From Chelatococcus caeni (GTDB taxonomy: Bacteria > Pseudomonadota > Alphaproteobacteria > Rhizobiales > Beijerinckiaceae): a stretch of DNA of 64,000 bases. Location of the stretch: contig NZ_JACIEN010000001.1 of assembly GCF_014196925.1 (NCBI RefSeq), positions 1-64,000 on the forward strand, written 5' to 3'. The position numbers were made by a program, and so were the translations under genes. Under the pieces are notes generated by a model, which was given only the letters and a program-made list of their open reading frames with translations, was not told the origin of the DNA and ran no database searches. Positions 32,730-43,661 of the stretch are shown one piece after another (the first letter of the stretch is position 1; each line of letters starts with the position of its first letter).

Positions 32730-35339
32730 ATGTTCCGCCAGCTCGACTATCAGGACCGTGTGCTGAACACGCTCGACGCCTATCTCGACCTTCTGAAGGC
32801 GAAGAAGAAAGAGGCGGACGAGGTCGCAGAGCTTGCGGCGCTGAAGCCGCACCTGAAGCTTCCGATCCCAGACTTCGCCAAGGAGGCGTGGGAGGCGCTC
32901 AAGGCCGACGGCAAGTTGCCCGCCTCGCGCGCCGCCATCCCGTTCTCCGAACGGCTGGACGGATGCAATCGGCCGGTGCCCAATGTTGTCCTGAAAGTGC
33001 CGACCGGCGGCGGCAAGACCTGGCTTGCCGTGACCGGCGTGTCGCGGATCATGGGCCGCTATCTCGACCGCAATACCGGCTTCGTTCTGTGGATCGTGCC
33101 GAACGAAGCGATCTACACCCAGACCCTCAAGCGGCTGAAGGACCGCCAGCACCCTTACCGGCAGGCACTCGACCGCGCCGCCGCTGGCCGGGTGCGGATC
33201 TTGGAGAAGACGGACCGCCTCGATGCCCGCGACGTGGAAACGAACCTCTGCGTCATGCTCCTGATGCTCCAATCCTCGAACCGCGAGAACCAGGACTCGC
33301 TGAAGATGTTCCAGGACCGGGGCGACGTGCACGGTTTCTTCCCGGCCGAAGGCGAGCAGCAGGCCCACAAGGCTGCGCTCGACCGCACGCCGAACCTGTC
33401 CGCCTATACCGGCATGTTCCCGATGGTGAAGGACTCGCTCGGGAATGCGCTGCGGATCATCCGGCCTGTCGTCGTGCTGGACGAAGGGCACCGCGCGATT
33501 TCCGACCTCGCCTTCCGCACGCTCTACGGCTTCAACCCGTGCTTCGTGCTGGAGCTGACGGCGACGCCGCAGGACGTGCAGCCCAAGGGCGGAAAGACTC
33601 CCAAGCCGGGCCGCTATGCCAACGTCCTTGTCGAGGTGACGGGGCGCGAGCTGGATCGCGAGGGAATGATCAAGATGCCCCTCAACCTCGATCCGAGGCA
33701 GGGAAACGACTGGAAGGCGACGCTCAACGCGGCGCTCGCCAAGCTCAACGCGCTGGACGCAGATGCGCGCAAGCTCCGGTCGGAGACCAACCGCTACATC
33801 CGCCCGATCATGCTGATCCAGGTCGAGCGCACCGGCGCGGATCAGCGCGAAAGCGGCCATATCCATGCCGAGGACGTGAAGGACTGGCTTCTGACGGCTG
33901 GCTTCGACGCAGCCGAGATCGCCATCAAGACGGCGCAGCAGAACGACCTGAACGACCCCGAGAACCAGGACCTTCTGGCACCCACCAACCGGGTGCGCGT
34001 CATCATCACCAAGCAGGCGCTTCAGGAAGGCTGGGATTGCCCCTTCGCCTATGTGCTCTGCGGCCTTGCCGCGAGCACCAACCTGAAGGCCATGACCCAG
34101 CTCGTCGGTCGCATCCTGCGTCAGCCTCACGCCATGAAGACCGGAATCGAGACGCTCGACGAATGCCACGTCATCACCCATCACGCCGCCACCGCCGATG
34201 TAGTGGGCGCCATCAAGGAAGGGCTGGAGCAGGACGGGCTTGGCGACCTGGTCCTTCAGGTTGCGCAGGGCGAGGGCAATGGTAGTGGCAAGGTGAGCCG
34301 GAAGATCGACCGCCGCCCGGCCTTCGCCAAGACGGACATCTATCTGCCCAAGGTCATGATCGTGGAGGAAGGCGCAGCGCGGGAGCTGGACTACGAGACG
34401 GACGTCCTGTCCGCCATCGACTGGCGCGGCTTTGATCCCAAGGCCATCGTGGCGCGCATTCCCGAGAACGCGCAGGCAGCTGAAAGCCAGCTTCAGCGCA
34501 TCCGGCTTGCCGATGACGGCGACGAGTTGTTCGTCGGGGAGACCGTCGCGGAGAATTCCGAAACTCTCGCCTTCGACCCTGCCCATGCGGTGCGCATGGT
34601 GTCCGACATCGTGCCAAACCCCTTCGTCGGCCGCGAGATAGTTGGTCGGCTCCTGGACGGGCTGCGGGCGCGGGGCTTCGACGACGGGAAGATGGGCACG
34701 CTGGCAAGCCTGATCGTCGAAGAGCTGCGCAAGGGACTCGATGCCGCGCGCCATGCCCGCGCCGAAGCGCTCTTCAAAGCCGAAGTTGCCGCCGGGCGCA
34801 TCCAGTTCCGCCTTCGTCTCGATGGACGGAATTGGCGGATGCCGTTCAGCGTGGAGACCACCGAGCCGGAGAACGCCCGCCAGCTTCTCAGCAAGACAGG
34901 CGGGCCGCTGGAGAAGAGCCTGTTTGCCCCCGTGTACGAGGCCGAGTTAAACACCGATGAACGCGACGTGGCCGTCTATCTCGACGGCGAAAGGGCGCTG
35001 GCGTGGTGGCACCGGAACGTCGCCCGGACCCAATACGGCATTCAGGGGTGGCGGAAGGCCAAAATCTACCCGGACTTCATCTTCGCTGTTAAGGGCGAGG
35101 GAAGCGCCAAGCGCATCACCGTGCTCGAAACCAAGGGCGACCAGCTCGACAATCTCGACACGGCCTACAAGCGGGAAGTCCTGACTTTTCTCTCGGACAA
35201 CTTCGAATGGGATGACTACGTCCCGGCCGGCGAGCTGGAGCTTGTGAAGAACGACGGCGAGACGGTCGAGGGCACGCTGATCCTGATGAGCGAGTGGAAG
35301 GCCAAGCTGCCCGCAAATCTGAAGGTGAACGATGGCTGA
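32730..35339 (+). CDS. res: type III restriction subunit (Res), helicase-nuclease
   Basis: An 869-aa protein. The superfamily-2 helicase motifs are PTGGGKT (residues 91-97), VVLDEGH (about 250), LTATP, and QLVGRILRQP. The C-terminus carries a PD-(D/E)XK nuclease pattern, YPDFIFAVKG followed by ITVLETKGDQL (around 780-805). These are the defining parts of type III Res proteins. It overlaps the next gene by 8 bp, placing a GIY-YIG protein under the same translation unit. Confidence 0.93.
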   Translation: MFRQLDYQDRVLNTLDAYLDLLKAKKKEADEVAELAALKPHLKLPIPDFAKEAWEALKADGKLPASRAAIPFSERLDGCNRPVPNVVLKVPTGGGKTWLAVTGVSRIMGRYLDRNTGFVLWIVPNEAIYTQTLKRLKDRQHPYRQALDRAAAGRVRILEKTDRLDARDVETNLCVMLLMLQSSNRENQDSLKMFQDRGDVHGFFPAEGEQQAHKAALDRTPNLSAYTGMFPMVKDSLGNALRIIRPVVVLDEGHRAISDLAFRTLYGFNPCFVLELTATPQDVQPKGGKTPKPGRYANVLVEVTGRELDREGMIKMPLNLDPRQGNDWKATLNAALAKLNALDADARKLRSETNRYIRPIMLIQVERTGADQRESGHIHAEDVKDWLLTAGFDAAEIAIKTAQQNDLNDPENQDLLAPTNRVRVIITKQALQEGWDCPFAYVLCGLAASTNLKAMTQLVGRILRQPHAMKTGIETLDECHVITHHAATADVVGAIKEGLEQDGLGDLVLQVAQGEGNGSGKVSRKIDRRPAFAKTDIYLPKVMIVEEGAARELDYETDVLSAIDWRGFDPKAIVARIPENAQAAESQLQRIRLADDGDELFVGETVAENSETLAFDPAHAVRMVSDIVPNPFVGREIVGRLLDGLRARGFDDGKMGTLASLIVEELRKGLDAARHARAEALFKAEVAAGRIQFRLRLDGRNWRMPFSVETTEPENARQLLSKTGGPLEKSLFAPVYEAELNTDERDVAVYLDGERALAWWHRNVARTQYGIQGWRKAKIYPDFIFAVKGEGSAKRITVLETKGDQLDNLDTAYKREVLTFLSDNFEWDDYVPAGELELVKNDGETVEGTLILMSEWKAKLPANLKVNDG

Positions 35340-36258
35340 TCCCTTCACCATCCGCATTTTTGTGCCCGACGGCGATCCGGAAGGCGTTCGCCTGATCGAC
35401 CGCATGAACTGGACCGGGTTGGGCCTTGTCTTCCCGCGCGCCAAGTGGCTGGAGGTTCGCCAGCGGCAGGAGCTGCAACGTACCGGCATCTACATCCTCG
35501 TCGGTTACAGCACCCAGGACGACGATCTTCCCACCCTTTACATCGGTCAGGCCGACGGCGTGCGCGGGCGGATCGAGTCCCACTACACCGGCAAGGACTT
35601 CTGGGATTGGGGGGCGGTGTTCGTATCCAACAGCGGCGGGCTCAATCGCGCCCATGTTACCTGGCTGGAATACGCGCTGGTCAAGCGGGCCAACGAGGCG
35701 AAGCGCTGCCATCTCGACAATGGCAACTCTCCGCAGGAACCGGCCCTGAGCGAAGCCGAGAAAGCCGATACACGTGCCTTCCTGAAGGAAATTCTTCAAA
35801 TTCTCCCGCTCGTGGGGCTCCGGGCCTTCGAGATACCGAAGGCCGTCGCGGTGCCGCAGGCCGTTGACCCGACCGTCGTGCCGCAGCCCAAGAGCGCGAA
35901 GCCCGACACCATCATCGTGCCCGCACAGAAGGAGGGCTTCGAGAAGGTCTTCCTTGGCGAGGATTGTTGGTACGCCGTCCGCATCTCGGGCGGGATGCTC
36001 GACAAGATCAAATACATCGCAGGCTACCAGACGCAGCCAGTCTCGGCCATCACCCACTACGCGCCGGTTTCCCGGATCGAACCCTATGGTGAAGGCGGCA
36101 AGTACAAGCTGGTATTCTCCGAACCGGCAAAGGCTATCGGCCCGATCCCTTACGCCGACGCTCCGCAGGGGGCGATGCAGGGGCCGCGGTACACCACTTT
36201 TGCCAAGCTGCAAACAGCGAAGAAGCTGACTGACTTGGTTCAGAGGGCTGACCAATGA
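35332..36258 (+). CDS. GIY-YIG domain protein in restriction operon
   Basis: A 308-aa protein. The GIY-YIG core is TGIYILVGYS and LPTLYIGQADGVRGRIESH, near residues 56-85, with the WDWGAVFVSN strand after it; the expected Arg follows in GVRGRI. The C-terminal 150 residues are an unknown domain (EGFEKVFLGEDCWYAVRIS onwards). It overlaps res by 8 bp and the GHKL gene by 4 bp. GIY-YIG domains are usually nucleases, so it may add a second cleavage activity; the domain may instead be a DNA-binding remnant. Confidence 0.8.
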   Translation: MADPFTIRIFVPDGDPEGVRLIDRMNWTGLGLVFPRAKWLEVRQRQELQRTGIYILVGYSTQDDDLPTLYIGQADGVRGRIESHYTGKDFWDWGAVFVSNSGGLNRAHVTWLEYALVKRANEAKRCHLDNGNSPQEPALSEAEKADTRAFLKEILQILPLVGLRAFEIPKAVAVPQAVDPTVVPQPKSAKPDTIIVPAQKEGFEKVFLGEDCWYAVRISGGMLDKIKYIAGYQTQPVSAITHYAPVSRIEPYGEGGKYKLVFSEPAKAIGPIPYADAPQGAMQGPRYTTFAKLQTAKKLTDLVQRADQ

Positions 36259-38252
36259 CCACACAGGAGTACAACGTCGAAGTCAAAGACGACTTCATCG
36301 AGCGGCAAGCCAAGGCTCAGCCGATCCAAGCGTTGTCGGAACTTTTGTGGAACTCGCTCGACGCGGATGCAACCGAAGTATCCGTTGAGCTTGAGTATGA
36401 CGCTCTCGGTGGCCTGTCCAAGATTTACGTCCGCGACAACGGCCATGGCCTGCCGCGCGATGAAGCGCCCGACCTGTTCCGGAGCCTTGGCGGCTCATGG
36501 AAGCGAACCGCCATGCAAACCAAAAAACTCAAGCGTATGCTTCATGGACAGGAGGGGCGAGGGCGCTTCAAGTCATTCGCGCTCGCCCAGACCGTTGATT
36601 GGACGGTGGTATATGACAAGGCTGGAACACCAAAGAGATTCGAAATCACCATACTCGAACGAGAAATCTCGCGCGTCCGCATATCGGACGAGACGGATAT
36701 GCCCGGCGCAAAATCCGGCGTGATCGTCACTCTGTCGGAGTTAAAGCGCCAGTTCACGTCGCTCAAGCCCGAGAATGCCATCCAAGACCTCGCGGAAGTC
36801 TTCGCCATATACCTTAAGGACTACCGCGATGTCGCCATCGAGTACTGTGGCGAAAAAATAGATCCGGCCTTGGCGATCCGCGAGCAATGGACATTCGAGC
36901 TAGCACCTTACGTCGATGAGAATGGGGTCGAGCATCCAGTTTCCCTCGAAATTATCGAATGGCGTCGGGCGACACGGCGCGCGCTTTATCTCTGCAACGC
37001 CAAAGGCTTTCCTCTGTCGCAAGTCGATAGCCGATTCCACGTCGGTGATTTTCACTTCTCTGCTTACCTCAAATCCACGGCCATCGAAGAGCTGCATCAG
37101 AACGGACAACTCGACTTGGCCGAAATGCTGCCAACGCTACAAATCAGCGTCGATGAGGCGAAGCGCAAGATCAAGGAGTTGTTCCGCGAACGCGCAGCCG
37201 CCCGGGCGAAAGTCGTGGTTGATGAATGGAAAGAGAAGAATCTTTACCCGTTTGAGGGCGAACCGGCATCGCACCTTGAACAAGCCGAGCGCAGCATCTT
37301 CGACATTGTGGCGGTGACCGTGCAGGAAGCTTCTCCCGACTTTGGCGATGCCTCTCCGAAGCAGACGGCTCTTCATCTTCGCCTACTTCGCAACGCCATC
37401 GAAAAGAGTCCTGCTGAGCTTCAGCGCATTCTCGACGAAGTCCTGAAGCTCCCTAAGCGTAAGCAAAAAGAATTAGCGGAACTGCTTGATGAAACCGATC
37501 TGTCCGGTGTCATCAGCGCTGCAAAGTTGGTCGCAGACAGGCTCAAGTTTATTGACGCTCTTCGGTTCATCCTTTTCGACTACGATGCCAAGAAGAAGCT
37601 GAAGGAGCGGTCGCAGCTCCACAAAATCCTTGAGCAGAATACCTGGGTGTTCGGCGAGGAGTATCATCTCTGGGCAAGCGACAAGGAGCTCACAAACGTC
37701 CTCAAGGCGCACAAGGCGAAACTAGACCCCGACATCGTCATCGACGAACCTGTCAGTGTAATCGGAAAAAGCCGGGGAATCGTTGACCTCATGCTCTCTC
37801 GCTCACAGCGGCGGCACCGCGCGAACGATATTGAGCACCTGGTTATTGAGCTGAAAGCCCCAAAGGTCGTCCTGAGCGCGAAAGACATGAACCAGATCGA
37901 GGGTTACGCCCTTGCCGTCGAGAAAGACGCGCGATTCAATGGCGTCCAAGGCTTGAAATGGCACTTCTGGCTTGTGTCGGACGAATACAACGAGGAGGTG
38001 GCTGCGCGCATTGAGGGCGGGCCTGATCCTCAGCGTCGCCTGATTTCAAGGCGCGCCCGCGTCTCCGTTGGCATTAAGACTTGGTCCGAGATCATCGAGG
38101 AGAACCTTGCGCGACTGCAATTCATCAAAGACGCGCTCGAACACCGGGTCGATGATGGGCAAGCGCTTGCTTATCTCCAAGAGAAGCATCGGGAATTGCT
38201 CGAAGGAGTGATCATCGAGGAAGCTGAAGAGAGCAGCGACAACGCTGCCTGA
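36255..38252 (+). CDS. GHKL ATPase fused to Shedu-like nuclease
   Basis: A 665-aa protein. The N-terminal third is a GHKL ATPase: N-box ELLWNSLDADA (29-39), DNGHGL (61-66) and the glycine-rich lid GQEGRGRFK (98-106), as in MutL, Hsp90 and MORC-type proteins. The middle is helical. Residues about 460-580 match the Shedu/DUF4263 nuclease pattern: NTWVFGEEYHLW, RGIVDLML, VIELKAPK (the D...ExK core) and KDMNQIEGYALAVEKD. The 4-bp overlap with the GIY-YIG gene ties it to the restriction operon. I infer an ATP-gated DNA-degrading effector or sensor. A terminator follows. Confidence 0.82.
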   Translation: MTTQEYNVEVKDDFIERQAKAQPIQALSELLWNSLDADATEVSVELEYDALGGLSKIYVRDNGHGLPRDEAPDLFRSLGGSWKRTAMQTKKLKRMLHGQEGRGRFKSFALAQTVDWTVVYDKAGTPKRFEITILEREISRVRISDETDMPGAKSGVIVTLSELKRQFTSLKPENAIQDLAEVFAIYLKDYRDVAIEYCGEKIDPALAIREQWTFELAPYVDENGVEHPVSLEIIEWRRATRRALYLCNAKGFPLSQVDSRFHVGDFHFSAYLKSTAIEELHQNGQLDLAEMLPTLQISVDEAKRKIKELFRERAAARAKVVVDEWKEKNLYPFEGEPASHLEQAERSIFDIVAVTVQEASPDFGDASPKQTALHLRLLRNAIEKSPAELQRILDEVLKLPKRKQKELAELLDETDLSGVISAAKLVADRLKFIDALRFILFDYDAKKKLKERSQLHKILEQNTWVFGEEYHLWASDKELTNVLKAHKAKLDPDIVIDEPVSVIGKSRGIVDLMLSRSQRRHRANDIEHLVIELKAPKVVLSAKDMNQIEGYALAVEKDARFNGVQGLKWHFWLVSDEYNEEVAARIEGGPDPQRRLISRRARVSVGIKTWSEIIEENLARLQFIKDALEHRVDDGQALAYLQEKHRELLEGVIIEEAEESSDNAA

Positions 38253-38254
38253 AA

Positions 38255-38280
38255 GAAACCCCGCCTTCCGGCGGGGTTTC
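38255..38280 (+). terminator. terminator of the restriction operon
   Basis: GAAACCCCGCC pairs with GGCGGGGTTTC across TTCC, directly after the stop at 38252. Confidence 0.85.
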
Positions 38281-38300
38281 AGTCGTCGATCAAGGCCGTG

Positions 38301-38522
38301 TCAGGCCGCGGGCTTCAACGGCTTGGGAGCCAGACGCTGGCCCTCCAGCCACTTGTTGAATTCGGCGCGGTCGATATAGACCCGGCCACCGATCTTCAGC
38401 AGCGCGGGCTTCAATCCATTCGTCTCCGCATGGAATATCCACCAGCGCAGCGTGGCTTCCGTGATGAACGGCGCTTCCGCCGCTACCTGCTTCACGGTCG
38501 CCAGGTCCCTGTAGTCAACCAT
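38301..38522 (-). CDS. xis: excisionase/AlpA-like DNA-binding protein
   Basis: A 73-aa protein with a winged-helix excisionase pattern: ATVKQVAAEAPFITEATLRWWIFHAETNGL, then KIGGRVYIDRAEFNKWLE (in parts), matching the MerR-like fold of AlpA/Xis proteins. It lies 22 bp downstream of the integrase on the same strand. It probably bends attachment-site DNA to favour excision, perhaps through the repeats at 192-209 and 39769-39786. Confidence 0.78.
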   Translation of the reverse strand: MVDYRDLATVKQVAAEAPFITEATLRWWIFHAETNGLKPALLKIGGRVYIDRAEFNKWLEGQRLAPKPLKPAA

Positions 38523-38544
38523 GGGTTACCTCATGGTTCGGGGC

Positions 38545-39747
38545 CTATAAAGGAGCAGGAACCTTCCTTATGACCGAACTTCCGCCCCGGTTCAATTCCT
38601 TCGCAGGTCGCGTGCCGTCCGCCGCGCCCTCGAAGATGTCCTCGCCGAGGCTCTCCACGAGCCCTTTGACGTGGCTTTCGGACAGGTGCGCGTAGCGGCG
38701 CACCATCTGAAGCGTGCGGTGACCAAGCACCTCCGCAATCTCCACCAGGCTCGCGCCCTTCATGGCCAGATAGCTTGCCGTCGAGTGCCGCAGGTCATGG
38801 AAGCGGAAATCCACCAGCCCCGCCTTGTCGCGGGCGTTTTCCCAGGCGGTGCGGATGTCGATGGGCAGCACCCCATCCGCGCGCGGGAACAGCCAACGCG
38901 TCTTTGGCGCATGGGGCAGGGCGGCATAAAGGGCTTCGGCCTTCGCCACCTGTCCGGTCAGCAGGTCGCGCAGATGGCGGGCGAGAGGAGCGGCCCGCGT
39001 GTCCCCGTTCTTCGTGTCCCGAAAGATCGCCGAGCCACGCTGGAGGTCTACATCGGCCAGCGTCAGGCCGAGGATTTCGCTCTTCCGCGCGCCGGTCGAA
39101 AGCGCGAACACCACGATGTTGAACAGCTGATCGTTGTCGCTCGCCTTGCAGGCGTCGAGCAGGACGGCGCGTTCCGCGTCGCTCAGAAACCGCGTGCGCT
39201 CATCCCGAATGTTGGTGATCGGCGTCACCCCCTCCATGGGGTTCTGGGTCGCCCAGCCCCACGCCTTGGCGTGCTTCATCAGCAGCGCCAGCGTGTCCCG
39301 GTAGTGCTTGATCGTCTTGCGGCTCTTCGGCTTACCAGCCGGTTCGCCTTCATCGCTCTTGCGCCGCGTGTCCCCGGCAGCGGCCAGCTTCTCAAGCTCC
39401 GCTTCGATCAGATCGGCCGTGATGTAGGTCAGCCCATAGGCGCCGAGCGCCTTCTCCCAATGGGCGAGATAGGTCACCGCCGCCCGTTGCGTGCTTTCCG
39501 CCCGGTGCGGCAGCACCCGCTTCTTGTAGCGCTCGATCACGTCGGCCAGCGTCTTGCCCTTCGCGGCAGGGACGACGTTCTGGACTTCGCCGCGCCGGAT
39601 GGCCGCTTCCGTCTGTTGCGCCCACAACTTCGCGTCCGTCAGGCGCTTGAAGGTCTTCTGCTTCTCGGGGAGCCCGCGCACCCGCACGCGGACGCGATAA
39701 TAGGTATCGCCGTTGTCGCTGCGGACACGCTTTTCGATGGTGGGCAT
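38545..39747 (-). CDS. int: tyrosine-type integrase of element 1
   Basis: A 400-aa phage-type integrase from ATG 39747 (MPTIEKRVRSDNGDTYYRV). The N-terminal arm-binding domain and SAM-like core-binding domain lead into the catalytic domain, with the first Arg in STGARKSEILGL, Lys in the beta-hairpin, HDLRHSTASYLAMKGASL (His-x-x-Arg) and the nucleophilic Tyr in LQMVRRYAHLSESHV. It lies 157 bp from the duplicated tRNA end and should catalyse integration into the tRNA-fMet 3' end. An in-frame upstream start would run through the end repeat and is unlikely. Confidence 0.93.
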   Translation of the reverse strand: MPTIEKRVRSDNGDTYYRVRVRVRGLPEKQKTFKRLTDAKLWAQQTEAAIRRGEVQNVVPAAKGKTLADVIERYKKRVLPHRAESTQRAAVTYLAHWEKALGAYGLTYITADLIEAELEKLAAAGDTRRKSDEGEPAGKPKSRKTIKHYRDTLALLMKHAKAWGWATQNPMEGVTPITNIRDERTRFLSDAERAVLLDACKASDNDQLFNIVVFALSTGARKSEILGLTLADVDLQRGSAIFRDTKNGDTRAAPLARHLRDLLTGQVAKAEALYAALPHAPKTRWLFPRADGVLPIDIRTAWENARDKAGLVDFRFHDLRHSTASYLAMKGASLVEIAEVLGHRTLQMVRRYAHLSESHVKGLVESLGEDIFEGAADGTRPAKELNRGGSSVIRKVPAPL

Positions 39748-39768
39748 GGCGGGGCCTCGGGGACGCGC

Positions 39769-39786
39769 GGGGACAAATTGGGGACA
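39769..39786 (+). repeat. right copy of the 18-nt end repeat
   Basis: GGGGACAAATTGGGGACA, identical to 192-209 apart from one base, lies between the integrase start and the right attachment copy. Confidence 0.6.
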
Positions 39787-39903
39787 CATGCTCCCATCAG
39801 CATGCCCCATTCGCCAATGATTTTCAACAGGCGACTGGCCCTAAATCCCTGTAAATGCTACTGTTCGGCGTTGGTGCTTGTTGAGGTCTATAGCCCTGCA
39901 TGG

Positions 39904-41604
<1,701 letters not shown>

Positions 41605-41649
41605 ATCGGCAGTCCTTTCAAGCTCCGTGTCAGGGGAGGGGGAAGTGTC

Positions 41650-41850
41650 TTAATCGCGTTCAGGTTCGGAGATGGCTTTTATGGCCTTGCCCATGCGCTG
41701 CGCTGCTGACAGCAACTCGTCATATTGGGCTGCCGACATCAGCACAAACTCGCGCCGGCCATGTCGCGTGATCTCTACCGGCTCACGGTGAGACTCGTTC
41801 AGATACTGTCCGAACTTGCGCTGGAATTCGAGGGAGGTTGTGGTTGGCAT
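41650..41850 (-). CDS. Phd/YefM-type antitoxin, no toxin seen
   Basis: A 66-aa protein of the prevent-host-death family (TSLEFQRKFGQYLNESHREP, then VEITRHGRREFVLMSAAQYDELL). The expected RelE or Doc toxin is absent on either side. It may be an orphan antitoxin or a regulator of the recombinase 45 bp downstream. An AT-rich repeat upstream is its likely operator. Confidence 0.8.
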   Translation of the reverse strand: MPTTTSLEFQRKFGQYLNESHREPVEITRHGRREFVLMSAAQYDELLSAAQRMGKAIKAISEPERD

Positions 41851-41876
41851 CGCAGACTCCGGGAGAATAGGTCTGC

Positions 41877-41906
41877 TGATATAATACGTGTTATACGTAT
41901 AATAGC
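41877..41906 (-). promoter_or_regulatory. operator/promoter of Phd-like gene
   Basis: The AT-rich stretch contains ATACGTGTTATACGTAT, in which ATACGT repeats 9 bp apart within near-palindromic flanks. It lies about 30 bp upstream of the Phd-like start codon. Phd proteins repress their own promoters through such sites. Confidence 0.5.
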
Positions 41907-41939
41907 AAGGGAATTTGCAAGTCAGCTACGCAGGTGGCG

Positions 41940-42116
41940 TTAAGCTTTACGCTCGGCTGCCAGCTTGCGTTCAAATTGCTCGCGGGCGATCTGGCGACCA
42001 ATCAGGCGAGCCAGCGACATCAAGGCAGCATCATTGCGCGCAGGATCGTGCCGGTCCGTTTCCGGTCCGGTCGAGGGTGTAACCTCGATATTGATCCTGT
42101 TCCGCTTGACCGCCAT
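41940..42116 (-). CDS. small recombinase-associated protein
   Basis: A 58-aa basic protein from ATG 42116 (MAVKRNRINIEVTPSTGPET), ending in a charged helix (SLARLIGRQIAREQFERKLA). I have the impression that similar tiny proteins often lie upstream of serine recombinases of this type in alphaproteobacteria; no function is known. GGAGACG precedes the start. Confidence 0.55.
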   Translation of the reverse strand: MAVKRNRINIEVTPSTGPETDRHDPARNDAALMSLARLIGRQIAREQFERKLAAERKA

Positions 42117-42238
42117 CGTCTCCAAAATCCCATGCTCGGAAAGGGGCTGGGGCATTGGAACCGCGGAATGACCTTCCACGGAAGGTCTTGAGCAGCCGTG
42201 TGCGGTGAATAGGATGCCGTGGCGTAGAAAACGGAGGG

Positions 42239-43516
42239 TCAGCTTGAGGGTGATTTCTTTTGCCTCGAAGCGAATGCTTCTGGAAAGAGTGCCAGAGCAA
42301 TACGCCCCGTCAAGCTTTCTGGGTCGTCCTGCTTCTCGTTGAGTGCAACCTCCAGTTTTCTCTGGACGCTTTTTGTTTCCAGAATTTCTTTCCTCTCCGC
42401 AAGCTCGGAAAATCGACGGACGAGGCGAGCAAATCGATACCGCCGCTCTACGTTGAGAAATGTGTTTAATACCTCCACGAGATTCTTCTGACGAGACCCT
42501 ACCGGGTGGCCATCAAGCAGGGAGAGTAAGCAATTGATCAAGGAGTCGATATCGGCTTCCTCGAGTGTGCGGTCGTCAACATCGATGAGAGAAAGTTTGT
42601 CAGCCAGTTCAGCAAGAAGTGTCCCTCGTTCGGGCCTCGGAGTACCATGCTCACCAGTTGCCGCACGCCAACGAGCTAGGAAATCCTCGTGCCAATGAGG
42701 TTTCGGTGCTACGGCAAAAGCACGGCCGCTCGAAAGCCAATTCAGTTCATGAAGACCGACGAGCTTGGATTGCCACAAATTTTCCCGGACCCAGAAAGCA
42801 CGAAGAATGACCTCGTTTCGTTGCCGTGAGAGCTGAACGGTCTGGTTATCCATCGAGAACAGGTTCTTATTGTGCGAATAGAAAATATCCTCAAATGAAC
42901 TTAGAAGTCGTCCATTCGCCGCCGGCGGCTCAAAATTCCACGTCAGCCATAGGAGTCGATACGCCTCGCTGTCATAGAAATCTTCGCGCTGGATGATGAT
43001 CGGTATCTGGGTTGTCGCGAGCTGAACTTCGACGACAACCGGCACTCCATCGTAGACTGCGCGCACATCCGGACGCCGACGGCCCCCTTCGGTGATGAGA
43101 TATTCATCGATGACCACGCTTTCCGGCTTAGTCCGGCGATCCGCAGTGAGGAGTTCACCGACGATGTTCTTGATCTTCGCATGCAGCGGACTCTCTTGAG
43201 CGCCATCAAATTGCCGCCCGCTGACTGCGTCCACGCCGGATGGCATGCCGGTCCACCATGAGCAGTCTTCAGGAGCGCCCGGATGATGCTTCCAGTAAGG
43301 CTGTCCGGTTCGACCTTCACGTGGAGCATAGACCGCGTGCCCGCATAAGCCGCAAACGTAGCGCGGCCGACGATCTAGTCGGGCTCTGGTCGCAAGCCGC
43401 CTGACAACCTGATATTCGTCCTTGGACATACCCATCAACGCATCGCTTGAAATCGTAAGCATCGTCTCAAGGTCGATAGCTCTTTTGAGCGTTCTCTTAA
43501 ATTGCTTCCCTGCCAT
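42239..43516 (-). CDS. DUF6035/CoiA-like putative nuclease
   Basis: A 425-aa protein. Near residue 50 CGLCGHAVYAPREG, then HHPGAPEDCSWW, resembles a zinc-binding finger. Residues about 105-165 hold a PD-(D/E)XK-type core: ESPLHAKIKNIV, RRPDVRAVYDGVPVVVEVQLA. The CoiA and DUF6035 families share this arrangement. The rest is helical, with a C-terminal Glu-rich part. It lies at the end of a minus-strand defence-gene run but is separated by 145 bp from the next gene. A DNA-cleaving defence role is inference. Confidence 0.68.
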   Translation of the reverse strand: MAGKQFKRTLKRAIDLETMLTISSDALMGMSKDEYQVVRRLATRARLDRRPRYVCGLCGHAVYAPREGRTGQPYWKHHPGAPEDCSWWTGMPSGVDAVSGRQFDGAQESPLHAKIKNIVGELLTADRRTKPESVVIDEYLITEGGRRRPDVRAVYDGVPVVVEVQLATTQIPIIIQREDFYDSEAYRLLWLTWNFEPPAANGRLLSSFEDIFYSHNKNLFSMDNQTVQLSRQRNEVILRAFWVRENLWQSKLVGLHELNWLSSGRAFAVAPKPHWHEDFLARWRAATGEHGTPRPERGTLLAELADKLSLIDVDDRTLEEADIDSLINCLLSLLDGHPVGSRQKNLVEVLNTFLNVERRYRFARLVRRFSELAERKEILETKSVQRKLEVALNEKQDDPESLTGRIALALFPEAFASRQKKSPSS

Positions 43517-43661
43517 CCCGACAAACCATCCCCATCGACCGTATTCTAACTATTCCTTCCTGGTGCAAGCTGACGAAGCCCCGAAACCTATCCTTGATTG
43601 CTTGTCGCTGCGCCTGAGCAAATCTGTGCCCGATCGGCTTTACGCAGTAAAAGGCGGTCGC

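Noticed and set aside
32703-34754. 683-codon minus-strand open frame
   Set aside because: It lies entirely opposite the res helicase and has no recognisable motif.
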